From contig NW_003546313.1 of the NCBI RefSeq assembly GCF_000090795.2, positions 158,005-214,765 on the forward strand: a stretch of 56,761 nucleotides of DNA, given 5' to 3'. The stretch's first letter is position 1. Each line of letters begins with the position of its first letter. Origin of the DNA: Amphimedon queenslandica. Lineage: Eukaryota; Porifera; Demospongiae; Haplosclerida; Niphatidae. Made by a program: the position numbers and the translations under genes. Shown piece by piece: positions 44,695-54,125 of this stretch. Below the pieces are notes generated by a model. That model was not told where the DNA came from. It saw only the letters and a program-made list of their open reading frames with translations, and searched no databases.

Positions 44695-46285
44695 TGTACT
44701 ACACACTATGAACAAAATACCACTGACACAAGCCTTTGCATCTCTTGTGTTCCTTTAGTACATATGAAAACTTCACCGATAAAGGTGACCTTTCGCTGAA
44801 GACCCACCCTCTCATATTGTTGTAAGTGTAGCTGTAACAAAACAAAGTGCACTTGATTAGGTTTGGAAGTTGGCTGCTAGTATCATACACATGATACATG
44901 TATCATATACTTATGCTGTTTATACTTATTTGGTTATGTATTATGTTTTGGGTGGCATCATGTCTTTGTTTGTGTGTTGCTAAAACTACACATGTTAAGG
45001 TAGTCATTTTAAATGCATTGATTGCTTAAATTTTACTTTGACTATGTAGTTCATAGTATTGATGTTGTGGTCATTCATTGATAATCCTGAAGAACTCATA
45101 TTGGTCATCTTTACTGCCGTCTGTACAGGAAATATCGTCAAAATTATGAAAATTAGAAAATTCCTTCTTTTAATAATTTTTCCTGATGCATATGCAACAT
45201 GTTCAAATGCTTTGCATCTAGTTTGAGCTGATTGTAGGTTTTTATGAATTTTCATGTACTTTTAAACCTTATTGAAAAGTTAATAAAATAAAGATCGTTC
45301 ACTAGGGAAGAGTAAGTACCAATCAAGGAGTTATTCTTTATTGCCAGTGCTTCTCATCATAAAATGGAAATATTCATGGTCAGTGTGCTTATGTGATTTA
45401 TAGTGCTTAGTTGTTTATGCATGAAGTTGTTTTTTGAACTTATTCGCATGTGTATTATGAATTTGTTCCAAGTCCTGTACATGAATTCTGCCAGAATTTG
45501 ATTATGTCGACAATTTTATTTACTTTCTTTCCTTGTCTGAAAGGAAATACATTTAGATCTTGAAATAGACTCAAACTATCAGATCAGACAGCTGTAACTT
45601 GACAGTGACAAATGGTGTCATACTCTGCAATATTTTGTTACTGTACCAACTTCATGAATAGTATTTTTATTTGGTTGTTGTTTTTCTTTAACTCTTTTAA
45701 CATGGTAGCCTATTTACATTGTAATTGTAGGTTCTCCTTCGGTATTCCTTTTTTAATTTTCACTTTTTGTAATTATTGATAATGATGATGGTGATGATGA
45801 TAACTAGTTCATTTTAGAAATAATTAATTACTTAATATTAATATTATAGCCACATAGGTGAAATGCTATAAAATTATCATGCAATCAGCAATCCCACAAT
45901 ACACTGCAGTCTGCCACTCTGCTAAAACCAGTAGCTGCTCTTTTAACTCACCCTATGAGGTGTAACTAGATCTGCTGAGATAGATATCTACTAGTCTCTT
46001 CATGATACCGCAGAGACTATAGGCTGGCACAGTGTATGCCACTTGTTCAGGTTAGTCCTTGCTTAGGCAGCTTTGACCTGGACATATTACACTTACTACA
46101 GCCTTTATAACTCGTTTGTAGATACTTATGCTGTTGAACGACTGAGACACTGATTGGTATCTTCAATCCTGAGTGCAATACAGGTGATGCTGTTGGCGCA
46201 TCGATGCCGGGCCATGCTCAGTTTAGTACTGCTGGTATGACCTGGACATAATTGTACTGGTCTCTTGATTTTGTTTATAGATACT
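44695..46285. other. No gene recognised
   Basis: Long AT-rich spacer. 46060-46285 contains an imperfect duplication of GACCTGGACATA...TAGATACTT-like sequence ending at the N gap. Otherwise nothing assignable. Confidence 0.5.
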
Positions 46286-46295
46286 NNNNNNNNNN
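46286..46295. other. Assembly gap (10 N)
   Basis: Ten undetermined bases. It lies beside an imperfect repeat, so the true gap length is uncertain. Confidence 0.95.
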
Positions 46296-46359
46296 ATTCA
46301 GAGTTTGACAGCGGAGCGTACTGTTCTTATCAGTGCGGCCAGGGATCATCGTTCGGCAG

Positions 46360-47940
46360 GTTAGTTGTTATACCACTGGAAGCTATGATCTGGATCTATT
46401 AAAAATTCTTTCCCGATGGAGACCCCAAAAGGAAGCATAGCTAAAGATTTGCCTAGATTGGGCTCAGAGTCTTCTAGTGTGGTAAATATATGATGCCAGC
46501 ATGCAATCCATTGTATTATAATGCATTATTGTCCATGTAAAAATTTTTTTATTATGCAGGTAAATAAAAATTCATACACCATACCACTTTCAGTTACACA
46601 CATCATTCTACTATTGCAATAAAATAAATTTTTTGTTGATTGGGTTTTTCTAGCTATCTTAAACAAATATGAAAGAAAGAGTGACTTTGCCATTGAACTA
46701 TCTGCTTTCATCGAGGCAGGAAGTAGAACTGGGTACATGGCCAGAGTAAAGACGGGAATTGATCTGAAGGAAAGGTAATCATAACATGGTACATATTTAT
46801 TATGTTCATCCGAATCCAGAAATTGCTTTTTTACCATTGATTCTGCAAATCACAAAAGCAAAATTTATGTCACAGTGAAACAATTCTTTTAACAGTGGTG
46901 GCATTTCCCTAGCATTAAACGATAATCACTTCTCTTCATTTGTGACCATAATTGACAAAAGGTACCTTATGGTCCTCAACAAGGTGAGAAGACGTGATCC
47001 TTGGTAATATAGAGATTCATTGTAATTGGAAGGTTGTTGATAGCGACTAAAGGAAGTACGTTTGGCTGACAAATATTCATGACAGTTTTCCTGTGACAAT
47101 ACAGGTCGGAAGTAATTCCGAAATTACAGCTACCATTTGAGACAACTGAACTGAAAAAGTAACTAAAATCATGTGTATGTTTGAATGTCAACTATTCATG
47201 CAATTCTAGGCTTTTGACGACAATAAAGGTGACTTTTAAGCACAATTATCATGCAGCATTGCTAATGATATCTGGGATTACCATGGCGCTGCACTATAAG
47301 TCACTGCCTTGCCCCATGATTGTGGCACATGGTCCTCCTCAAACTGGTAAAACAACAGCTATGAAAATAGGATTGGCAATGATAGGTATAATTGAATTGT
47401 GACAAAATCATTTCTTGTAGGATTAGGAAAATAGAATTACTACAAGATTTGCAAGAAGTCTTTTATGTGCAAGAGAGCTGCTTGCAGCATATTGCCCTTT
47501 TGTATTGATGATCTACCATCTAAAGCCAACATCAGTGACATCATGGTTTATTTTTTCAATTAGGGTCATAGTGGTAAATGTAAAAGAGGCTCTAAGACAC
47601 CAGCATCAATGCCCATAATTTTCACTAACTACAAAATCAGTAGAGAAGAGGTATAAACCAGTTGTAACAAATAGCTTCATCAGATTTAGAATACCTTTTC
47701 GCGAGTGGGAAATTGTCAGCATTATTCGGATGGGCAGGGAATTTAGGGAATGTACTGCACAATAGAGAGAAAATGTCAACAATGCGTAAAAGATTGAAAA
47801 GAGATTTGGAAGGTCATTGTACAATTGGTCTCTTCTGTCATAATGTACCAATGAAGTATGGCAAATCGTATCCTCAAAACATGTTTTCTGATAATAGTTA
47901 TTATCTGGGGCCATGTGTGATAAAGAGGAGATACACTTGA
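46360..47940 (+). pseudogene. P-loop NTPase in short exons (element-type)
   Basis: Exon-like blocks: about 46410-46480 (METPKGSIAKDLPRLGSESS), 46650-46776 (KYERKSDFAIELSAFIEAGS, then RTGYMARVKTGIDLKE, GT at 46777), 47210-47382 (LLMISGITMALHYKSLPCPM, then IVAHGPPQTGKTTAMKIGLA), and 47450-47700 (FCIDDLPSKANISDIMVYFF, GHSGKCKRGSKTPASMPIIF, TNYK). GPPQTGKTTA is a Walker A loop, IDDL is a Walker B-like acidic pair, and IIFTNY is a plausible sensor 1 (Asn). So it is an ATPase of the AAA/helicase class. I have seen similar exon sets in sponge and cnidarian repeats but cannot name the family. A stop after YFFN and frame changes suggest a pseudogene. Confidence 0.5.
46935..46972. repeat. Solitary MITE terminus
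   Basis: TTCATTTG, then TGACCATAATTGACAAAAGG and TACCTTATGG, matches one end of the 23938-24188 MITE. No partner end is visible nearby. It lies in an intron-like part of the P-loop gene. Confidence 0.7.
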
Positions 47941-47999
47941 TGGGATACATTAATGCACTATAACTTGAGTCCGATGACACTGCCAAATGAAGCAATCTT

Positions 48000-49115
48000 G
48001 GACAAAACTTTGAAAAAAAATTGTTGTTGCTGTTGATAATAAATCTATTGATGAAGTTTAGTTTCAGTGCATATTTGTGCTCATCATGTATGTACATTAT
48101 ATGAACATAGGTACTAGTGTTCATGAAGATGGACTTGATAGTGGCTGGTAATCCAGTGGTGGCAGTGGTACTCAGTAATGTCAGACCCCAACTGTCAAAT
48201 TCAATTCCTGATGTGAAAGAGGTGAGGTCCACATCTAATTTGGTCTAGGGTCTAGAGAATTATGTTCTGAAATTGCTCCAATCTCCCAGTTATGCCTATG
48301 AATTTCATTATTATCCTAACCCCACCCAAAATTGTGATCACAGTACAGCACAATTGAGCTGTAAAACAATGAAAAACAGTAAGGGAGAGCAAGTGGCTGT
48401 TTATTGCATTTCCCCATATATTTTTATATTTTTCAAAATTCTTTATTACAGTCCTATTATGCTTACATTATACTTATGTTTTTTGAAGTCCTATTATGCA
48501 AAAGTTATGCTGGCATAATCCACCTGGGCCAAATTAAGTCCTCAAATGAATGGCCTTTAAAACATATTCTTATAATATCCAGGCTACAAAAAAGCTAACT
48601 GTGGTTGAACGCCGAATTAAGTCCTCAAATAAATGGGCTATGAAATAAATCCAGGCTATGCTAACTGTGGTCGACTACAAGAGAACAAAGACTTCCTGGC
48701 ACCTGGGGAAAAACCACCCATTAAAAGAAACGTTAACAGCATAAGACAAAAATGTGTAGCAATCAATCAAAGTTGCATGACTCACAATGTCAAGGTGATA
48801 TTTGCTTGAGGCAACTTATATTCACTGCCATTAAACTTATGTTTGGATAATACTTTTCATAATAGCATGTGGAATTGAAGTGGAAAATGCTGCATCTGGT
48901 AAGTTAGACTATAAATTGCTTTTATTGATGCAATAAGTACTATACTGTCTATAGAATCTAATACTTATCACAAAAAGAGGCTTGTGAGTGTATTTACTCA
49001 TTAGTTATCCTTAACTTTAAGCTTTTTTGTCAATATCCAGTTACCCCTGTTCCCCATCCTGTCAATAGAATGATGATTGTTAGCAATGGTTAATGAAAGA
49101 ATAAAAATGCTAAAA
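48000..49115. other. Weak exon-like sequence and a tandem duplication
   Basis: Possible exons near 48115-48222 (ends AAAGAG|GTGAGG) and 48256-48405 (ENYVLKLLQSPSYAYEFHYY) are not assignable. 48530-48680 holds a partial tandem duplication of about 75 bp (AATTAAGTCCTCAAAT...ATCCAGGCTA...CTAACTGTGGT). Confidence 0.35.
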
Positions 49116-49119
49116 ATAA

Positions 49120-49780
49120 TATTTCATAAGCAGTCAGTGTCAATGATGAAAAGCAGGACATACCAGATATGTTCACATCTTCACTTATTTGTGTCCTGCA
49201 CATCACTGTTTTATTGTAGGTGTCATGACAGTGAAGAAACGTTAGACAAAATTCACAATGAATTAGATTTTCCTCTTACAGTAGTCTATGAAGAGCAGGA
49301 GATACCAGCTATGTTCACATCTTGACCAATTTTTGTCCTACACGTCACTGTTTCATTCTAAGTGTAATGATAGTGCAGAAAGGTTAGACAAAATCTGCAA
49401 TGAATTTAGATTTTCCTCTTAAAGTACTAATCTTCATCAATGAAGAGCAGGAGATACCAAGTATGTTCACATTTTGACTAATTTGTGTCCTACATGTCAC
49501 TTTCATTCTAGGTCAGTAATGACAGTAGAGAAAGGTTAGACAAATTCACAAAGAATTTAGATATCCCTCTTAAAGCAGTCAATGTCAAAAATGAAGAGCA
49601 GGAGATACCAGGTATGTTCACATCTTGACTAATTTGTGTCCTACATGTCACAGTTTCATTCTAGGTTTAATGACAGTGGAGAAAGATGGGACAAAATCCT
49701 CGATGAATTTACATTTTTCTCGTGAAGTAGTCGTTGTCATCAATGAAGAGCAGGAGATACCAGGTATGTTCGCATCAAAG
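49120..49780 (+). repeat. Tandem array of an exon-intron unit, about 4.5 copies of 150 bp
   Basis: Each unit has an exon-like part ending GAAGAGCAGGAGATACCA|GGTATGTTC (splice donor at the end) and an intron-like part ATCTTGACTAATTTGTGTCC...CACTGTTTCATTCTAGGT (acceptor at the end). The exon reads, in the best copy, CHDSEETLDKIHNELDFPLT then VVYEEQEIP (49215-49312). The last copy reads REVVVVINEEQEIPG. Some copies have stops or indels. Gene identity unknown. Confidence 0.75.
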
Positions 49781-49867
49781 TCTGCGGTAATGATATTTGT
49801 ATCTCTTTTCAAAGAATTTTTAATAGATTGTACAAGACACACTAGGAAACGTAAAGGTATAAGTTAA

Positions 49868-50235
49868 ACTGACACCACAGACACCACTGGCACTACGAAT
49901 ACCACTGACACTACAACTACCACTGACACTACAAACACCACAGACACTAAGAACACCACTGACGCTACAAACACCACTGACACTACAAACATCACTGGCA
50001 CTACAAACACCACTGACACTACAAACATCACTGGCACTACAAACACCACTGACACTACAAATACCACTGACACTTCAACCACCACTGACACTGCAAGCTG
50101 ACACTTCAACCACCACTGACACCGCAAACACCCCTGACACTACAAAAACTACTGGCACTACAACCACACCACTGGCACCATTGACACAACTGACACAAGA
50201 AATATCAATGACACTAAAGACACCACTGACCACTG
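49868..50235 (+). repeat. 9-bp-monomer satellite, array 3
   Basis: Same GACACTACA/AACACCACT monomers as arrays 1 and 2, followed by the same flank (50220-50395: GCCACTTACTACAAATCAT, TAGGCTAATG, TTTATACTCAGTAAAC). It starts right after the exon array. Confidence 0.85.
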
Positions 50236-50394
50236 CCACTTACTACAAATCATATTAACCTCAGGTCATGTAGCAAATGCTATTCACTATAATTATAGTT
50301 AGGCTAATGAATATGGTTAGGCTAATGTATATAGTTTATACTCAGTAAACCATAAATGCCCGATCGCAGTACTTCATGGCACTCAGTTATAGGT

Positions 50395-50670
50395 AGAGTC
50401 TCGAAAGCAGACGAACAGACGGATGGACGCGCAAGGACACCAAAGGGACCGACGGACTGATGGTGACCCGACAGGGACCATAAATATCTATGCAAAGGAC
50501 TATCATTCAGAGATAAACTGTCCATAAGACTTTTATGCTTGAACAATAAATTTATGTACGTATTAGCTATGCTAGGACAAACAGAAGAGGTCATTTTCAT
50601 GAAATCATAACTTTATCACTTGAATGCAAAATTGCTACTAGATGCACTGAGCCATCACTGGAATTCAATT
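50395..50670 (+). repeat. Left inverted arm around recombinase locus
   Basis: Inverse match (roughly 80 percent by eye) to 53695-53985, including AGGGACCATAAATATCTATG, CTAGGACAAACAGAAGAG and CTAGATGCACTGAGCCATCA. Confidence 0.8.
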
Positions 50671-51292
50671 TTTTATTTTTAATAACTTGTGTGTGTACCA
50701 CTATCTTTTTCTTCAAATACATTGAAAACACAATTAAATTTGAATAACAGCAATGATTGAAATGAAATGTCGGTTTATACCAGTAATTGCTTGTTTGGTC
50801 AGAGTAAAATATCATGCAATACATTGAAAATTGACTTAATATCTTCAAGGCTTAATAACCTATACAAATTTTTAATACTGTCGAGAGTTAAATTTAAAAA
50901 ATCATAATATTACAATCCAATGCTTCTGACTTGACAAGGCATTACATTGAATTCAACTTCGCTTACATCATATATAATCCTAGTTTGACAGTGTTTAAAC
51001 ATAAATATTATACAGACATGCAGCTGTGATGAAATAACTTCCGTTAAAGTATCAGTCAACAGTCTCATGAGGTTGATTTGCAACCAATTTATTGAAGATT
51101 GCAGCTGGTATTCCACAAAACATGATTATTACTCTGAAAAAAGATTGCAATTTTTGTTGTGACCAAAGTGTTGAAGGAAATGTCGTGAGGGAAGATTAAC
51201 TTAGGATTAAAAATCTCTTTAAAAAAAGGAACTAGCACACAGCAACTGCAAAAACTGAAGAATGAATAAAAGCATGCACATATATATATATG
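50671..51292. other. No gene recognised
   Basis: AT-rich sequence between the inverted arm and the hairpin. It ends in a short (TA)n at 51280-51291. Confidence 0.5.
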
Positions 51293-51405
51293 TAATATTT
51301 ATGACACGCCGGCGAGTGCTATACGGCTTTTAAAAGGACCGAGCCCGAGGGCGAGGTCCTTATAAAAGCCATATATAGCACGAGACGGCGTGTTATAAAT
51401 AATAT
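51293..51405. promoter_or_regulatory. Long palindromic hairpin upstream of the recombinase
   Basis: Left arm 51293-51340 and right arm 51355-51405 pair over about 45 positions with a few gaps (ACACGCCG, GTGCTATA, GGCTTTTA.AAGGACC shared). The centre is GAGCCCGAGGGCGA (51341-51354). It lies 70 bp before the ATG of the recombinase gene. The centre is shared with the hairpin at 2655-2765. Confidence 0.8.
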
Positions 51406-51474
51406 ATGTTAGGGTGGAACCACACATCTCTGCACATGCTCAGTACCACGTGTCAGACTACCACGTGTCCGGCG

Positions 51475-53008
51475 ATGGCAATGGCAGAGAAGGAGAACTC
51501 GCCGCCAAAAAGGAAGCGTAAGGTATCTCTATCGTTATCCAAACGTTTCAAAAGAGCAACAGAAGAAGAGCTCAAAAGTCTATCTGTTCAGAAAATTCCG
51601 GAAAACACTGAAGCCAGCACAAAATGGTCGATGAAGAACTTCACCGACTGGTTTTATGGATACAACTCCAGAAAACCCGACAACAAATGCCCTGATGAAC
51701 TGCTGCTTCCCACTTGCTCTGTCGAAGTTTTAAACAAATGACTTTGTGTATACGCTGCCAAGACTAGGTCCCACACTGGCCAAGAATACCCGCCGGCTAC
51801 AATTCATTCCCTCTTGTCAGGAATTTATCGCCACATGAAAGCACAAAACCCCATGTATCCCAACTTCATGGATAAGAATAATGGAAGTTTTAACGTTTTC
51901 AATACTACACTTGATAATCTGTATAAAAAGCTACGAAGTGAAGGAATAGGGTCAGCATCAAAGCACACAGAAGGTATCTCTAAAGAAGAAGAAGATCAAC
52001 TCTGGAGTTCTGGTGTGCTGAATACAACAATACCATTAGGGTTGCTACGAGCTGTCTTCTTTTACAATGGCAAATGTTTCTGTCTTCGGGGTGGTCAGGA
52101 ACATAGGGATTTAAAGTTATCACAATTAAAAAGAGAGACAGGACCTGATCGGTACATTTATACGGAGAATTCGTCTAAAAATCGTAAAGGGGGTCTTCGA
52201 GAATTGAGATTGGAACATAAAGCTGTTCCTGTGATGGCAGATCCAGAGGCAGGAGTGAGGTGTCATGTATATTTGTTAGACCTCTACATAAGGAAACTGC
52301 CATCTGAGGCCAATATGAAAGATTTGTTTTATTGCCGCCTGTTACAAAAAACATCGTCCGAGCTTCAACCATGGTATTCTGCTGTACCAATAGGACGTAA
52401 CATGCTTAATCAAATGGTAGCGTTAATGTGTGAGACTGCAGGGATATCTGGCAAAAAAAACTAATCATAGTCTTCGAGTAACAGGTGCCACAGCTTTATT
52501 TCATGCTGGTGTACCAGAACAAATAATTCAAAGCAGAACTTGACACAAATCTGTTGAAGCTCTGCGACTGTATGAAAGGGTGACAAATGATCTAGTAAAC
52601 ATGGTATCAAAAGTACTCTCTGGCTCAGCTGATCATTTTGCTAGAACTAAATGTACATTTGCAGAGGTCAAGCCACCTGCTACTCCTACTGAAGATGAAA
52701 ATATCAAACCTGCTATTATCCCACCTATTCTTCCTGATGCTGATGATAAGGATATAGAGCCTGTTATTATCCCACCTATACTGCCAGCAGGGGATGATAA
52801 GGATATAAAGCCTGCTATTATCCCACCAATTAAGCCTACAAATGCAACGGGAGGCAATTACTATAATTGTACAGTAAACATGTTTCACTGTCCTCAGCCG
52901 CCTCCTTATTACTATCAACCTTGGTCACCTCATTATCCGTATTCCTGTGATTCTTCACTGTCTCACCAATTTGCTGGTAATCCGCTACCTCAAGAAAAAG
53001 AGAAATAG
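51475..53008 (+). pseudogene. DUF3504/Crypton-like tyrosine recombinase
   Basis: Starts MAMAEKENSPPKRKRKVSLS (nuclear signal), then RFKRATEEELKSL, STKWSMKNFTDWFYGYN (N-terminal core-binding domain). A TGA at 51739 replaces an expected Trp codon, and the frame goes on with YPPATIHSLLSGIYRHM, GLLRAVFFYNGKCFCLRGGQ then EHRDLKLSQLK (first catalytic Arg), KAVPVMADPEAGVRCHVYLL and AVPIGRNMLNQMV. A frameshift sits in an A8 run (52453-52460). After it: NHSLRVTGATALFHAGVPEQ (catalytic His/Arg), IIQSRT, TGA for the usual Gly, HKSVEALRLYERV (His and the nucleophile Tyr). The tail (52680-52850) has three tandem repeats of a KPAIIPPI motif. Two nonsense changes and one frameshift inactivate it; all catalytic residues are otherwise present. 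Confidence 0.85.
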
Positions 53009-53694
53009 GAGACGTAATATTTCAACAATAAACTTTGACACTAACCTTTCCTTTTAACAGTATTTATCGTTTCTTTCATTTATCTATTTCATTTAATACC
53101 TCATTTATCACTTTGTGTTATTGACTAAACATTTATTCCTAGCAGCCATTTTATAATTAAACACACCCAAATTTCTGGTGCGGAAATGACTAACTATAAT
53201 GTGGGCGCTCAGTTTACACAAGCACAATACCTACAGTGCTTTGTATGACTTATATGTGCATTGCTTAACCTTTGATGTGTGGCTTCATCATGATATATAT
53301 ATATGAAAGGAATTATGACATGATTAGTTAAGTTACTTATAGGAAGAACATTGTGCACGTATGAATTAGCTTAGCAAATGAAGAAAAGAATAATCAGTTA
53401 TAATAATAATAGTAATAATAATAATAATAACGATAATAATAATAATTTTTATTATTATTATAATACTAGAAATAACTGTAATTGTAACACGTTATAAATA
53501 ATAATAGGAATGAATACCAAAATAATAGATCAATATATAACATGCACAATTTATAGCAATTTTAATTCATAAGTTCTGCTGATTCACTGTAAGTTACCAT
53601 GGTAATCCCTCTTTGAAGATATTGATTGAAGATATATAGACTTGCACCAAATAATATAGCAAAATCATTATAATTGTGTCGCTGAACTCCTATT
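53009..53694. repeat. 3' region with AAT/ATT microsatellite; no gene
   Basis: Contains a (TA)n tract at 53296-53305 and an (AAT)n/(ATT)n microsatellite at 53398-53465 able to fold on itself. No supported gene. Confidence 0.55.
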
Positions 53695-53985
53695 AAAAAA
53701 AAGAAAATAGAATTCAAGTGATGGCTCAGTGCATCTAGTACAAATTTTGCATTCAAGTAATAAAGTTACATTTTCGTTAAAATGATCTCTTCTGTTTGTC
53801 CTAGCATAAATAATACATACAAAAATTTATTGTTTAAGTGTAAAAGTGTCTTATAGACAGACTATCCATAAATGATGGTCCTTTGCATAGATATTTATGG
53901 TCCCTATTGAGTCTGCATCAGTCCGTCTGTCCGTCCCTTTTGGGTCCGTGCGCATCCGTCCGCTTTTGAGACGCTTCAACATTTT
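53695..53985 (-). repeat. Right inverted arm around recombinase locus
   Basis: Inverse partner of 50395-50670. The outer end is rich in GTCCGT repeats (CATCAGTCCGTCTGTCCGTC). Confidence 0.8.
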
Positions 53986-54125
53986 TCCATGACTGTGCAT
54001 GGAGAATGTTACACGGAGTGAACAAGGAACAAAAACAAAGTGCTTTATGCGTCAAAGGTAACCATGGAGTCTCCATAGCAAATATGTAAAGTGTAACAAA
54101 GACAAAGAAGACTACTTTTAAAACT

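Noticed and set aside
52625-52918. Minus-strand open frames opposite the recombinase tail
   Set aside because: Shadows of the tandem Pro-rich repeats on the plus strand.
51280-53310. Direct duplication around the recombinase from the matching ATATATAT...TTATGACA strings at 51285 and 53296
   Set aside because: Similarity rests mainly on a TA microsatellite; too weak to call an element boundary.
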